Below, piece after piece: positions 1-12,155 of a stretch of 64,000 nucleotides of DNA. The translations under genes were made by a program, and so were the position numbers. The DNA comes from Cristatella mucedo (taxonomy: Eukaryota > Bryozoa > Phylactolaemata > Cristatellidae). The first letter of the stretch is position 1. Each line of letters starts with the position of its first letter. The notes under the pieces are model-generated. The model searched no databases. It was given only the letters and a program-made list of their open reading frames with translations, and was not told where the DNA came from. Location: the NCBI GenBank assembly GCA_009760855.2, contig WPIO01000001.1:12219501-12283500 (forward strand), written 5' to 3'.

Positions 1-8
1 TACGATAG

Positions 9-110
9 AATAATAATAATAATAATAATAATGTACTTGATAAAGCGCCCTCAGAGAACTTAATCTCTTTCTAGGCGCTTTACATTTGCTGCAAAGGGAA
101 ATCAATGTCA
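9..110 (-). mobile_element. 3' tail of LINE family A (L2/CR1-like)
   Basis: A (TAA)n run at 9-32 is followed by the reverse complement of the conserved family A 3' end, with the words 'aaagcgcc', 'agagaacttaatctc' and 'ggcgctttacatttgc'. The same block ends the longer copies at 5.87, 14.02, 31.5 and 35.8 kb. Only the 3' terminus is present, as expected of a severely 5'-truncated insertion. Confidence 0.8.
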
Positions 111-935
111 TATCTGCATCGACCCACTATTGTACTCGACTATAGAGATGGTCACTAACAATCATCACCTACAAAAGCCAGCCAAAGCTTATGAAGCCCA
201 AGTCCAGTCCTTAAGTCCCATAAAGAGCCCAGAGTGTTCAGGGAGGAAAGTTTCTAAAAGACTAATCACTTCAAACTACTACAGAGCTTCAGAGGAATAT
301 AAACATCAATATTATTTAACCTGGATTACAGCAATGGGAAAGTGTGTGAAAATAAATTACTAATAGCATTACGATTAGGATAAGGAATTTCAAAATTGCT
401 TACTAGAGCTCATTCCCAAAAAAAACAGCTCCGGATCTCATCTGCTGATTGGCTGCAGCAGTAAAAGCAGGCGTCCGAGCCAGTCAGCCAGAGTGTTTAA
501 GCAAGTGACAGCCGGGTGCTGTGCAGAGGCCTCGCCATCGGTGCTCTGTTGAGGACTGACATTTGCCCTTTTCCAGACTGCCGGATGAGCTATACAAAGC
601 CCTTGGGAGAACTAGCTCTGGGCCAAACATGGCTTGACACTCAGGTGGATGGCCCATGCGAGCAATCCTGACCGTGGGTTAGTTCCACTGGGGCCGGCTG
701 AATGCGCCTCCTGAGCAGGCTCGAGTCGGTTGCCAAGCCAGCGGAGTGCTGGCTGCTGCCTTCGAGCCAAATGCTGTGTGGCCCAACTGGAGAAGAAATG
801 ACTGGCCAAGGTCACTCGGCTGGTCAAGCCTCTGAGGCCAAGCTCTCCAAGGCATCCGGGAAAGGCCATCTCTTCTCTGTCTCATCTCACTATCTACACT
901 TACTTCCTGTAGAGTGGTAGGGGTTTCCCCATTCA
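111..935. other. no gene recognised
   Basis: Short overlapping open frames exist on both strands (for example 936-679 minus), but none has a recognisable domain, convincing splice boundaries or biased composition. I see nothing I can support here. Confidence 0.5.
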
Positions 936-1008
936 CTGAAAAGCGCCAGCTAGAGATGGAGTTCCCTTGGGGTGCTATACATATGACGTACTATTATTAT
1001 TATTTTGC
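936..1008 (+). mobile_element. decayed LINE family A 3' tail
   Basis: The sequence runs 'agcgccagctagagatgg', then 'cttggggtgctatacat', then a TTATTATT run. This is a mutated version of the family A 3' terminus (CGCCTAGAAAGAGATT, GGGCGCT, ATT repeats). Confidence 0.6.
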
Positions 1009-1730
1009 AGTCATTACCCAGTCCACGGCCGATCCTTTCATTAGATTTTGCACTGTGGATTGCCCGGGCTTCAAGAGCCTGCCTCACTACGTTTGGCGCT
1101 TTAAAGACCGATTTATTGATTGATTATTCAATCGGGCCGATCGTGGCCGATGACGGCCGGTTGGGCAGGAGCTAAAGGATGCAGAGAGGCAGCTGTGCTT
1201 ATTTTATTGGAAGCTGGGAGGAGCAGGCAAGCAGAAAGCTTCTCTCCGAGAAGGCTCCAGCCGGTTATTCTTGATACAAAAGGCGTTTGCTTATTGTAAA
1301 GGCCGATAAACAGGCAATTTGCCAGCAAACAACTCACTAAGCTCAGTCAAGACACTGGTGGTGGAATGGTGAAATAATTGTTATGCTTTTTAGACAATCT
1401 TCAGAGCAAGCCCGAGCATGCTCATTTGCTGCTATAGCCAATTTACTCAGTAGACAATGTAGCTGGTTTTTAGGCATGTATCGGCTTCCTTACCAATGCT
1501 TGTCAATTGTTAACATGTTCGATTTTACACGTAATTAGCTGGTCTACTTTAATGTATACTTTAATAATACTTTATTGCATGGCTCGTGGTGGCTTACACA
1601 ATGTTAATCTGTAATGGTTTAAATGTGCTTGCTTGGATGTTCTCACTAATCTTATCTCCTGGAAGTATTTTAACCCCGATTCCATAAAATGTTCGTAATG
1701 GTTGAGGCTTTATCTTAATTTTATGGTACA

Positions 1731-1806
1731 CACAGTGTGCATGTGTGTGCATGCATGCGTGTGTGTGTGTGTGTGAGTGTGTGTGCGCGTGTGTGTGTGC
1801 ATGTAT
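1731..1806. repeat. (GT)n-rich microsatellite
   Basis: Interrupted GT repeat with GC and AT steps on the plus strand. It lies 75 bp before a (CA)n run, so the two complementary tracts could pair as an imperfect hairpin. No gene is needed to explain the open frames across it. Confidence 0.9.
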
Positions 1807-1876
1807 GCAGTACATATTGGTTATATATTTTCATAAGGAATATAGAGAATAAAGAATTGTTTATCTTAGGTTTCAG

Positions 1877-1878
<2 letters not shown>

Positions 1879-1943
<65 letters not shown>
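1879..1943. repeat. (CA)n(TA)n microsatellite
   Basis: About 27 CA units followed by TA units, immediately beside the A/T-rich 3' tail of the SINE at 1944-2078. The repeat may have grown from the SINE tail. Confidence 0.95.
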
Positions 1944-1944
<1 letters not shown>

Positions 1945-2078
1945 ATTCATTTACATAGTGCCCCAAGAGAACGTAGTCTCTATTCAGGCGCTTCACATAT
2001 GCCTCGGGGCTCGAGCCCACGACCTCAGTCAGACCTTGACCGAGGCGAGCACCTTAACCGCTAGACCAAACCATTTCA
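1944..2078 (-). mobile_element. tRNA-derived SINE, family A, copy 1
   Basis: Read on the minus strand, a tRNA-like head (A box around the words 'tggtctagcggttaagg', then 'ggtcgtgggctcgagccc' as B box) is followed by a body ending 'gaatagagactacgttctc', 'ttggggcactatgtaaatga'. The other copies are at 38.7 kb and 42.6 kb. The tail resembles the LINE family A 3' end, the usual arrangement of a SINE using a partner LINE's reverse transcriptase. Confidence 0.85.
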
Positions 2079-2099
2079 GACCATGCAATTGAATCCGAT

Positions 2100-2210
2100 A
2101 TGTTACTTACCATTCAATTGCATTTCACTTTGCAGCAAATGTAAAGCACCTAGAGAGAGATTAAGTCCTCTGAGGGTGCTTTATCAAGTGAATTATTATT
2201 ATTATTATTA
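2100..2210 (+). mobile_element. LINE family A 3' tail
   Basis: Contains 'cagcaaatgtaaagcacc', 'gagagattaagtcctctgag', 'ggtgctttatcaagtg' and a terminal ATT repeat, closely matching the 3' ends of the longer copies. It lies next to the SINE at 1944-2078. Confidence 0.8.
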
Positions 2211-2970
2211 CGCCTCTTGTTCTTGGAGAAGCTTTTGTCAATTGCAAACAACCAGTGCTGATGAAAACGTTGACATCAAACTTGAGTAAGATGCTAACAT
2301 TTCACAACCCAGACTGTTGGTTCGAATTCTGAGGCAGTCAATCTTCTAATGCCGATGCATACTGTGGTGATAACCTTTATTTTATTTTTACTTGTTTTAT
2401 ATTTTCTAACCACAGGTACAAGCAAAGGTATTTTTCACTGCGAACAAATTGGAAATCAACACTCAATCTGCACCTGTCATATTTTACGAGTGAGTAGATA
2501 ATTGAACTAAGGATGCACTGGATGTACATCTCTAAATAAAGACCAACGAGAGTTCCAGTAGCTAGTCAGAATTGACAAGACATGGCGACAATAGCTTGCA
2601 AATCATTTGCAATGCATTCCAGACAGTTGGGTCATGAATAATTAAAGCCAACATCTGCACTTGCACGTAGTTGCTAATACAATTTTACAATGCGCTCACC
2701 TCTTGTGCAAGCCTCAAAGCATAGAGATGAGACAACAGCTTTGCCTACAAGATATAAGAGAGGCCAGCTACGGTCACACATGTTCTCCAGGGCCCACTTC
2801 AGTTTACTTTTTCAACATCGGGTTGCACGAACTTGTCGGATCAGTAAACTGAATGCGTGTGTGCACTCACGACATTGAGTACTTCAATCTAATCCAATAC
2901 TGCCAGTAACAGGTAGCACAAGCGCAGTCAATGCGGCTCTCTCGCCTTATCAAATGATTTAGTGTGGTAC
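2211..2970. other. no exon recognised; downstream of a minus-strand gene
   Basis: The exon ending at 2971 finishes in phase 1 at a splice donor, so its gene should continue toward lower coordinates. I could not identify a convincing next exon here. It may lie before the window or be short. Confidence 0.4.
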
Positions 2971-3126
2971 CTACTGGGTTCCAATCTTTGACAGTCACTC
3001 GTTCATGAACCAACTGATCACCCGCAGCCCCACTGCTATCCCCACTGTCTCTGCTATTCGGCTGTTGAGCACTGGAAGCTTCGGTAGAACTAATGCTGAC
3101 AGGCTGCTTCGAGTGACCAGCTTTAT
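2971..3126 (-). CDS. exon of unidentified Ser/Gly-rich protein (downstream exon)
   Basis: This is a 156-nt candidate exon on the minus strand. It is entered through a strong acceptor (a T-rich tract, 'tgcattttattttag', then ATAAAG) and left at 'CCAGTAG|gtacca'. The reading frame is open throughout and gives a hydrophilic, Ser/Gln/Gly/Asp-rich stretch that ends in a more ordered segment (HERVTVKDWNPV). The first two bases complete a codon begun by the single G left at 4011, so the phases match the exon at 4011-4980. I do not recognise the family, and the function is unknown. The gene should continue before 2971. Confidence rests on splice signals and phase, not homology. Confidence 0.5.
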
Positions 3127-4010
3127 CTAAAATAAAATGCAAAAACATCCTACAAGCTAATCAAGATCAGCAGCAACAGCTTCATGGCAAAACGTAGAAA
3201 AAGCTTGGACTGATCCCTTTAGAAAAAGCGGCAGTAGAACCTTAACGACCGTGACCTGCTTTCAGCAGGCAATGAAATGCACGATGCAGTACTCAAACCC
3301 ACGACTTGGATTGAAAAGTGATTGAAAAGATTGAAAAGCAAGCACCACTGTACCGAGACCCGACAGCTTCCGAAGCACATTCTACAGACATTAGCAAACA
3401 GTTGCATTCATCTGCAGCACCCTCTGACCAATCTCGACTGACTGACTGTAAGGAGTTGGCAGTGAGGTAAACAGCAATCGACAGACAGCCGAAGCAGTCG
3501 AATTGAAACGAGTCGTTTGCTAATGATGCGGAGCCGGATAAGGCAAGAACACGGCTAAAACAAGACAACAAGACGTATCTGAGCTGATCGTATCGTAGCT
3601 CAGAGCATGACAGCAACAACCTCTGTCACACGAGTAAAAAGACTTAGCCTGGCAACCGACAGGGTGGTGGCAGCAGAAAGTCCCAGTGAGGGCGATTTGA
3701 GCAACACTGGGGTGCCAAATTGTAAACCATTTGCAGTCCCTTTGGACAGGAACTTCGATCGACATGCAGACAGAACCTGTTGACCGAGCTTCGTACTGGC
3801 AGCTCGAAATATATCCGAAAAGCACAGACCCCTAACCCTCCCTGAAGGGGCGGCACACCCGACCGCAGGCTGCAAGCTTCGTGCGCAGCTGTGTCACTCT
3901 ATCAACATCAGACATGCCAAGCAAGCTAGCAAAGGCATAGCAACTGCACACCAACATTATAAAGAGAGCTTCACAAAGACACGGCCATGCACGAAAAACC
4001 AATGAATAAC
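3127..4010 (-). other. putative intron between the two exons
   Basis: Bounded by 'gttatt' on the donor side and a T-rich tract ending in AG on the acceptor side, both read on the minus strand. The overlapping minus-strand frames at 3219-3875 show no recognisable protein and are probably chance. Confidence 0.45.
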
Positions 4011-4980
4011 CTGTTAGCCCTCTCTGTTCCGAGAGCGCTGGATCACTTGCAGTCGAAGCGGTCACATCTGCCTTCACATCTGAAAGTGTGCTCGTGCCGG
4101 GCTCCAGCGGTCGGCGAGATAAGGCTACAAGGTCAGACCTGTCCAGAGTCGCCACAGACAAGCCAGGCACCAGCTCAGCAAGACTACGGCCATCGCCAGA
4201 TGACACTGCAGCGTCTCTGGTAGAAGCCGGACGAGTTTCGAGTGTCTGCTTGCTTTTCACGACTCGCCGAAGGGTCACAATCCTTGTCGTTCGGCCAATG
4301 GCACCGACGTTAGTCTGTGTAATGCAGGCGCCTCCCCGAGCGCCCTCTAATGAGCCGGCGCCGGCAGTAACGCCGTCTGATGAGCTGTCACGCTTGGTCG
4401 GAGAGGACTCGTCGTCAGATGCCACATTGCTACTTCCGGTGCTACTGCTGCCACCCTCAACGCCACCGGGAGCAATGCCGCCAGGCTTGGTCAGGCTCGG
4501 CTGCGCAAAAGTTGAGGCCAGGTGCTGAAAGGACGCAATGGCTAGCTGTCTCCGCGCATCGTCTGGAGAGGCCACAGCTGCCCCTGCATGTGCAGGCCGC
4601 CCAACGTTGCCGCACTCCTTATCTTGGTCACAATCAGACGACTTCCTGGCGACTTTGAACGAAGGTCGAATCTGGCTGGCCGCAGCCAAAGGCTGAGTAT
4701 GATCCGGATCGTTGCCATCAGCACGACCGCTTTGTTGATCGGCAGCAGCACCGACAGCTGCCGATCCCGTGGTTCTGGACGCTGCTGGCTTGACCACCTT
4801 ACGAGTGACCTTCACCTTAAGCGACGTGACACCGTGGGCTGCAGGGGCTGCAGCCATTACCATAGCCTCCTTTCCAAGTGCCAATTTCGGAATGACGGAG
4901 ATTTTCAGGTGCGGTACTGCTTGCGGCGGGTCACCCGGACCGGCAGTGTCAACGCCAACGTCAACGCCAGTGCCTCGTTG
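4011..4980 (-). CDS. large exon of unidentified disordered protein
   Basis: This is a 970-nt minus-strand exon of about 323 codons. The acceptor at 4981 has a good pyrimidine tract ('taatcttaattgtttccag'), and the donor is 'GGCTAACAG|gttatt' at 4011. The protein is rich in Ala, Ser, Gly, Pro and Asp with scattered basic patches, including two similar stretches, VKVTRKVVK and IVTLRRVVK. Acidic-serine runs such as DDESSPTKRDSSSDG look like phosphorylation-prone disordered sequence. No catalytic motif, zinc finger, signal peptide or membrane segment is visible. It joins the exon at 2971-3126 in matching phase (1/2). The frame stays open upstream to 5415, so the true 5' boundary could be earlier. 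A nuclear or scaffold role is only a guess from composition. Confidence 0.55.
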
Positions 4981-5858
4981 CTGGAAACAATTAAGATTAC
5001 AGTCACAGCTAGCGACAACAGTTGCTCCTAACTCATGCTGCAGCGCTGGCAGTAAGCGAGGCGAGGCAACCACGCATCGACAATGGGCCCTGCTCAATGC
5101 CAGCCTGTGATGCCGTTCTTTATGCTGCTGTATAGTCAAAACGTGCTTCACTAGCCAACATGTTTGCATTGGATCGTTATGTTGCTGCCAGATGAAACGA
5201 ATCCCCAAGCAGAGTATTTGAGCTTTGAAATCCAACTTGATAGACCAACAGTCACTTAAGTGAAGTACTTTTTGATGGTTCTTAGTTTGGTGCTGGTGCA
5301 ATGGCCTAGCTAGTCGCCTGATTTGAACCCCATAGAGCAGCCAGGGAGCGATACCGACAGGCAGGCGGCTGAGGCAGGATGTTTGACCTACACCAGTAGT
5401 CGACCTTTTCAGCACAACTCGGGCCCAGTGGAATGCGCTGCAGCAGAGCAGATGAGCAGAAGCTTGTGGCCTTTATGCCTGGCCAGACATGACATCGTCA
5501 TGACATCACACATTATGTCATGTCATGACGCCAGACATGAGAGGTCGTGGTGGGAAGACGTCACACTAAACGCTTGCATACCAGCAGCGTATGTGCTTGT
5601 CTGTGGACTGTCAAGAAATATTTTCCATGCTTTGCACAACTTAAGTAAGCCTAGCATTGTTAAAAACCCTCTTATTACCCGAAAGAATTTACAGCCACGG
5701 CAGCTGCGGCCATATTGCAAGGATTGTTCACCTGTTGAGTGTACATGAAGTGGCCAACCAGTGGCTACTTCGGCTGGGCTAGTGTCAACATAGCAAGCAC
5801 ACGCTGCTGCTATGCCCATGATTACGAACTTTAACTTTTACAGGTGAACCTCGATTAC
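4981..5858. other. upstream of the unidentified gene; short palindromes only
   Basis: No further exon can be supported. Around 5496-5533 there is a short inverted repeat (arms 'cgtcatgacat' and its complement). From about 5841 the sequence belongs to the dispersed repeat that is interrupted by LINE copy 1. Confidence 0.4.
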
Positions 5859-6102
5859 GAGCTATAATAATAATAATATTAATAATAATTCACTTGATAA
5901 AGCGCCCTCAGAGAACTTAATCTCTTTCTAGGCGCTTTACATTTGCTGTAAAGTGAAATGCAATTGAATGGTAAGTAAAATCATGCTTGATAAAAAAACA
6001 AAATGAAAACATGGTTAGGGGTGACATGCACAGGGTCAGCATGCAAATGTGGTTAGTGGCAGAATGCACAGTGTCAGCACGCATAAGCACATCAAGGACG
6101 AA

Positions 6103-6780
6103 TCACAGGGACCCACTAAATGCTGTCCTAAATAGGTGTGTTTTTAGGTTCCTTTTAAATGTGGTCAGGTCAGGGGATGTTCTGACGCAGGTCGGGAGGC
6201 AGTTCCAGGCTTTGGGAGCATACGAACTAAATGCATGGTCTCCAAAGGATTTAAGGTTTGTACGAGGTATTTCTAGACTGTTGGATTCCGAAAAGCAGGT
6301 GGTACAATGCTTGACCTGATGGGGGAGTATGTCGGAGAGATAGGCTGGAGCCATAGAATGAAGGGACCTAAAAGTGAGCGACAAAACCTTGAAGTCAATC
6401 CGTTGCTTGACTGGTAGCCAGTGCAGGTCGGCGAGAAGTGGAGTAATGTGGCAACTGCGACGCTCACGACAGACAAGCCTAGCTGCAGAGTTTTGCACCA
6501 GCTGCAATCGCCTGATCGCACATGCTGGTAGGCCAGTAAGCAGTGAGTTGCAGAAGTCGAGACGGGATGTCACGAATGCATGGACCAACTTAGATGTGGT
6601 ATCCTTATCTAAACAAGCCCGAATTTTAGCAATATCATGAAGCTGAAAATAGGCAGATTTGACTGTGGAGCTGATATGGTCGTCTAACGAGAGGTCGCTT
6701 TGGAATATGACACCTAGATTTCGAGCTGATTCAACTGGAGATATGCTGGCAGAGCCAATTTTGAGAGTCAGCCTTTCCAA
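6103..6780 (-). pseudogene. C-terminal domain of the LINE copy 1 pol ORF, frame-shifted
   Basis: This 225-codon frame is separated from the RT frame by a frameshift just after the 'MGKPSV' segment. It carries the typical CR1/L2 C-terminal run: 'ARNLGVIFQSDLSLDDHI', 'SRLDFCNSLLTGLP', 'LHWLPVKQRIDFKVL' and 'KAWNCLPTCVRTSPDLTTF'. It has no start of its own and is a continuation of the pol ORF, not a separate gene. The same insertion-type shift ('gattttcagag' where the 30.6-kb copy has 'ttattcagaa') occurs in the copies at 14.95 and 49.93 kb. Confidence 0.9.
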
Positions 6781-6828
6781 TCTCTGAAAATCACACTGGG
6801 TTTGCCCATAACTAGTAAGTTAGTTTTA

Positions 6829-7905
6829 TCATCGTTGTTTTAGAAAATTTGCTGCCATCCATGTGCGGATGTCATCAATGCATGCAGCAAGTGAGTTTAG
6901 AGAACTTGAGGTGCTCGAAGGCTGGGAGGGATCAAAGCAAAGGTACAACTGAGTGTCATCCGCATAGAAGTGAAAGCCTAGATTGTGCATGGCAATCACA
7001 TCAGCGAGAGGCAGAGTATAAACCGTGAAAAGAACCGGACCTAGCACTGAGCCCTGAGGTACTCCATATTTCAGAGGTACTTCAGATGATCTTTGTCCAT
7101 TCACGTCAATACTCTGGATTCTCCCACTGAGATAGGACCTGAACCACTGCAGAGCAGTGCCAGTGATGCCCAGGCGAGATGAAAGGTGCTCTAGAAGAAC
7201 TTTGTGATCGTCGGTATCAAAAGCTGCCGACAGATCGAGCAAAACAAGCAGAGACACTCTACCCATGTCTGCATTCTTAAGTAGGTCGTTGTATACCCTA
7301 AGCAATGCTGACTCTGTGGAGTGATTAGCTCTAAAGCCGGACTGGAACTTACTAGCAAGGTGTGAGGTTTCGATATATGAGTTTAGCTGGTCTGCCACGA
7401 CCCTTTCCAGTGTCTTTGATAGAAATGGTAGAAGGGAGACTGGGCGGTAGTTGCTTAAGTTCTCTTGGTCTAGTGTTGCTTTCTTGAGGAGAGGCCTGAC
7501 TACAGCTTTTTTGAAAGGTGCTGGGACATGACCTGAGGCTAAGGACATATTAATGATGCTAGTTATGCATGGCAGCAGCAGATCAATGCAACGTAGGAGC
7601 AGGACAGTGGGAATAGGGTCCAGAGGACTTGTTGTCTTCTTTGATTGCGATACAAACTTTAGGACTAGATCGCTAGTGACCTGCTTAAATGCGGACATTG
7701 AGGTGCAGTCAGGAACCGAGGAACAGCATTCTAGTGGGGAGGTTGTCATCGTAGGGATGGATTCCCTGATCTTGTCTATCTTCTGCACAAAGAATCGAGA
7801 GAAGCGATCGGCTAGATCATCACAAGGATCATCAGGTAAGGAGCTAATCTGGGAACGGTTGAGGAGACGGTTTATTGTCGACATCAGCATTTTTGGATTG
7901 TGCAT
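6829..7905 (-). pseudogene. reverse transcriptase ORF of LINE copy 1, broken
   Basis: The 358-codon open stretch carries the RT core in order: 'NYRPVSLLPFLSK' (motif 2), 'LLDLSAAFD' (motif A), 'GVPQGSVLGP' (motif B) and 'FYADDTQLYL' (catalytic YADD, encoded near 6953-6972). It ends early at 'NFLKQR' plus a stop because two bases are missing relative to the plus-strand copy at 30.5 kb, where the protein continues 'LKLNDDKTNLL'. Upstream the frame continues to about 8090 with two in-frame stops. The element could not supply its own polymerase. RT would act in the nucleus by target-primed reverse transcription. Confidence 0.9.
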
Positions 7906-8466
7906 CTGTGATTCAACAATGTTTTTTTAGAAGCTAGACTTGGCCTTTGCTAGGATCGATTGGTACGACTTACACTAGTCTTTATATGCCTGTCGATGGA
8001 CAGTTAGTCTGGATCTTTTGTATGCTTTTTCAAGCTTTCGTTTAGTAGACCTGGCTAGTTTAATGTCTGCGGTAAACCATAGGCCGTCTGGGCGGGGGGG
8101 GGGGGGGCCGCACAGTGCGCTTTGTCAGAGGTGCAAACTCGTCGAGCGTGTCAGCTAGTGTCGTGAGCTATGAGTTTGACCACTGACTCTGAACTGAGAA
8201 ACGTTTAGGAAATATCCAAAATAAGCCAAGGCTTGAGGACAACTCAGTTTATGATTATTTATGAACGAAATTATTGCGTGACCTACGACCTGACCACTAG
8301 ATAAGGCACGAGCCTCACCAGAGTACCCCTCTTGAAGTAATGGTCTGCCGGTCGGTGACTCAGAGTGCAAAGTTTGAGCTGCTGTAAGCTTGCAAAAGAG
8401 TCTGTCGGAAGTCACCTGCCATATTAGCCGTAATGTCAAGAGAATTATTTGCGCTTTTTTCTAATA

Positions 8467-9801
<1,335 letters not shown>

Positions 9802-9803
<2 letters not shown>

Positions 9804-10933
9804 CGTGAGAACTATGCTTGCCACCGGTCGGCACCTCGATGGCAGCAGCAGGTTAGTCTGCACATCACGAATGGCTGGGTCTGGATGTGCGTGCAAGCAA
9901 AACGAAAGACAGTCGATGATGGTGGCGTTGCCGTCCAGCACGGCGAACACAATCGCAGCTAAAGCTGACAAAAGTAGCTCATGAGCTTCAAAACACCTTG
10001 CAAAGCTGTGTTAATTAGATGGACTCCCTTGCTAGCATATGACCCCACTCTTAGCACTCGAGACGAATCACTAATTATCTAGTAACTAAGCATTATTTCT
10101 AGAGTGGGAAGCAGCTGCAGCTCCTCTCCCTAGAGATGTGGCATTTGGCCAGCAGCTCAATCGGGAAGCTGCTACAGCTACTAGCTTCAGTCTACTTCAG
10201 CCTCTGCAGCTGCTACCTATTTCTGTAGGCTGCTGTCTGATTAAGTGGCATTCGGTGATGCTAGCAAAAACCAAGTCGGAATGGCCTTCTCAGCTAGCAG
10301 AGTGGACTAAACTACATTAGTCCAGGTACAAATAAACGAAGTGGCCGAGGATAATTTTCTGTAGACATTAACTACTGAAGAAATGCTTTTATTTGCAGAC
10401 CTAGTTTAGCACCAGTCATCTCATTTAGGTGCATCGAACGATGCATCGGCCCAGTGCAGCAAGCTCATCGGAATGCTACAACTGGTGGTCTGCAGTCCTC
10501 CGAACAAATGACAGCCGATGCACCTCTGAACGAAATAGGCACCCAACAATTGCTAGAAGATGGCGCAGTGGGTCAGACACATTAAACTTGTACCTACACC
10601 ATCGATCATGGCTGAACAGTTATTCATGCCTTGGTTAGCTAAGCAGTAAACCGACGCTCACTCAAATCTAGAGGTGGCAAGCAAAGGCGATATATGAGAA
10701 GTGACCACAAACACCTTCATAGGCTAAGGTTTGGTTGACAACCAAGCCAAATGGGCATGCTTCAACTATTCACATCCCAAGGGAAGCAGAGCAGGACCTA
10801 TCAAAATGCTCTGGCCAAGTTCACGAGCATGATCTCATGAAACGCACCTATGTAGTCGAGCAGCTTTCAGGCCACTGTCAGCCGAGAGCACCCGGAATGC
10901 CGATAGGGACCCTGCAGACCCAGCTGCAGTCAT
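9802..10933. other. no gene recognised
   Basis: Only short frames without domain similarity occur. A plus-strand 60-codon frame at 10138-10320 has no supporting features. Confidence 0.4.
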
Positions 10934-11022
10934 ACTCCCGTGCTAGGAGTCGTCCTCCCCTGCTATGAGTCGTCATCCCCTCCTAAGAGTCGTCCTCCCC
11001 TGCTAGGAGTCGTCCTCCCCTG
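10934..11022. repeat. 20-bp minisatellite (left block)
   Basis: About 4.5 tandem copies of a 20-bp unit close to 'tcctcccctgctaggagtcg', with single-base variants. Related units reappear at 11296-11340, on the far side of a LINE family B fragment. Confidence 0.85.
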
Positions 11023-11023
11023 C

Positions 11024-11285
11024 AATGTATCTCCGTCTGTAACTCCACAAAGCCATAAAGACCATGTGGGTGTTACGCAGGAGAGTTTTGTATGGCACAC
11101 TCACAGCCTAAGCGGCTTTCGGTACGCATTCGGTAGCTAACAGACTTTGTCTCACGTAACAAAGAGAAAGTGGGAAGCATAGTAGAGTCAGGAGAGCAGT
11201 TGAGGTAGTGGGTAGCATAGAAGTAGCAGCTCAGGACCGCTGAAAAGGATGTGCCATAGTCGGCAGTAGGAGAGTAGTTGTCGCA
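11024..11285 (-). mobile_element. LINE family B 3'-end fragment, copy 1
   Basis: The minus strand reads through the same roughly 260-bp sequence that ends LINE family B at 54862-55147, including 'ccgactatggcacatcctt' and the terminal 'ttacagacggagatacat'. The frame across it is open to the same stop (last residues QNSPA). It sits between two blocks of a 20-bp minisatellite, which suggests insertion into that array. Confidence 0.8.
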
Positions 11286-11295
11286 AGCTGTCGTT

Positions 11296-11340
11296 CTCCC
11301 CTGCTCGCAGTCGTCCTCCCCTGCTAAACGTCGTCCTCCA
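11296..11340. repeat. 20-bp minisatellite (right block)
   Basis: Two to three units ('tctcccctgctcgcagtcg', 'tcctcccctgctaaacgtcg') match the array at 10934-11022. The array is apparently divided by the intervening LINE fragment. Confidence 0.7.
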
Positions 11341-12155
11341 TGGAAGGAACCTATTGCAGAAGCATGGTAGTGAGACAGTCTGATAAATCGGTTAGCTGGA
11401 TAGGGGTAAACGACGTGGTGCCCTAATCTAAAGGCAAACCAAAGACCAGCCACGTGACTAGCTGGGATGGGGGACAGACATTGCCGAGCAGGGCTCCAAC
11501 ACTGAGACAGCGAGTTTGCTGAAGCATGTCCTCGGCAAGCCCCAGCCAGATTGACTAGCGGAGACCCAGGAATAAACCAACCAAAGAGGTAGCCAAAACT
11601 CGAGCTTGCCGGAGAGAGAGAGGCCAATTGTAGCAGGGCTGAAGGCAGGTGCTGGACGGCAGTGACCATGGATGGCCCTTCCTGTTTGGTTCAAAATTTC
11701 GGTCCACAGCCTGCTGGCCCCTTTCCTTAAACCAACTGTCACTGAGAACACACATGAAGACCTACACTTCGCATGCAAGGTCAAGCATGCAGGTCTCTGT
11801 ATTTTAATGTGCATACGTGAGTACGTCAGGTTTGCAAACGCCTTCCCACGATGCCAGAGCCTTTGCAAGCTCTGCCTGTTGCTGGCGCTCGCACGAGCGC
11901 ACACACATACACAATCAAGTCACTGCTGTCGGAAGAAGACGTCACAGCTGGCCTCCGCCATGCCCACAGCACCTCGGCTCCTGAAGCCGACCGCCTCGAA
12001 TACTGCCGCCTGGGCCAGGCCCCCTTCTCCGTGCAGGCTCACGGTTCATCGCCCGCATATTCAACTGCTACCTCAACATCGGGGGGGGGGGGGAGAACTC
12101 CCTCTCTCCCAGTTTCGTGAGTACAGGATTTTCTGCCCTGGTTAGGGGGAGTCCA
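11341..12155. other. no supported gene
   Basis: A plus-strand frame at 11851-12120 (KSLLSEEDVTAGLRHAHS) looks weakly protein-like but has no convincing splice sites and runs into a poly-G at about 12080-12091. Function and reality are uncertain. Confidence 0.3.

Larger units (their letters stand above)
5866..8164 (-). mobile_element. LINE family A (L2/CR1 clade), copy 1, 5'-truncated
   Basis: This 2.3-kb retroposon lies on the minus strand. It ends in a (TAA)n-type tail at about 5866-5889 (ATT on the element strand) and is flanked by the 7-bp duplication GAGCTAT at 5859-5865 and 8165-8171. It contains the 3' part of a single pol ORF: a tail of the linker after the endonuclease, the reverse transcriptase, and the C-terminal domain ending 'KAWNCLP ... 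LKTHLFRTAF', followed by a 3' UTR. The endonuclease is missing, as expected of a 5' truncation. A G-run near 8090-8107 lies close to the 5' end. It is very similar to copy 2 at 14.02-15.42 kb, which indicates recent activity. Confidence 0.93.
5841..8466 (+). repeat. dispersed repeat D, copy 1, split by a LINE
   Basis: The segments 5841-5865 and 8165-8466 match a second, uninterrupted copy at about 26725-27440. Shared words include 'aggtgaa.ctcgatta', 'tgaactgagaa', 'tttatgatta' and, at the far end, 'gagtctgtc.gaagtc' and 'gccgtaat'. Copy 2 continues across the point where copy 1 is interrupted, so it acts as an empty-site reference. No transposase or terminal inverted repeat was recognised, and the type of element is unknown. 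Confidence 0.6.

Noticed and set aside
5496-5533. Short inverted repeat of 'cgtcatgacat' type
   Set aside because: The arms are short and made of repeated TGACAT/ATGTCA words; no regulatory role can be argued from one occurrence.
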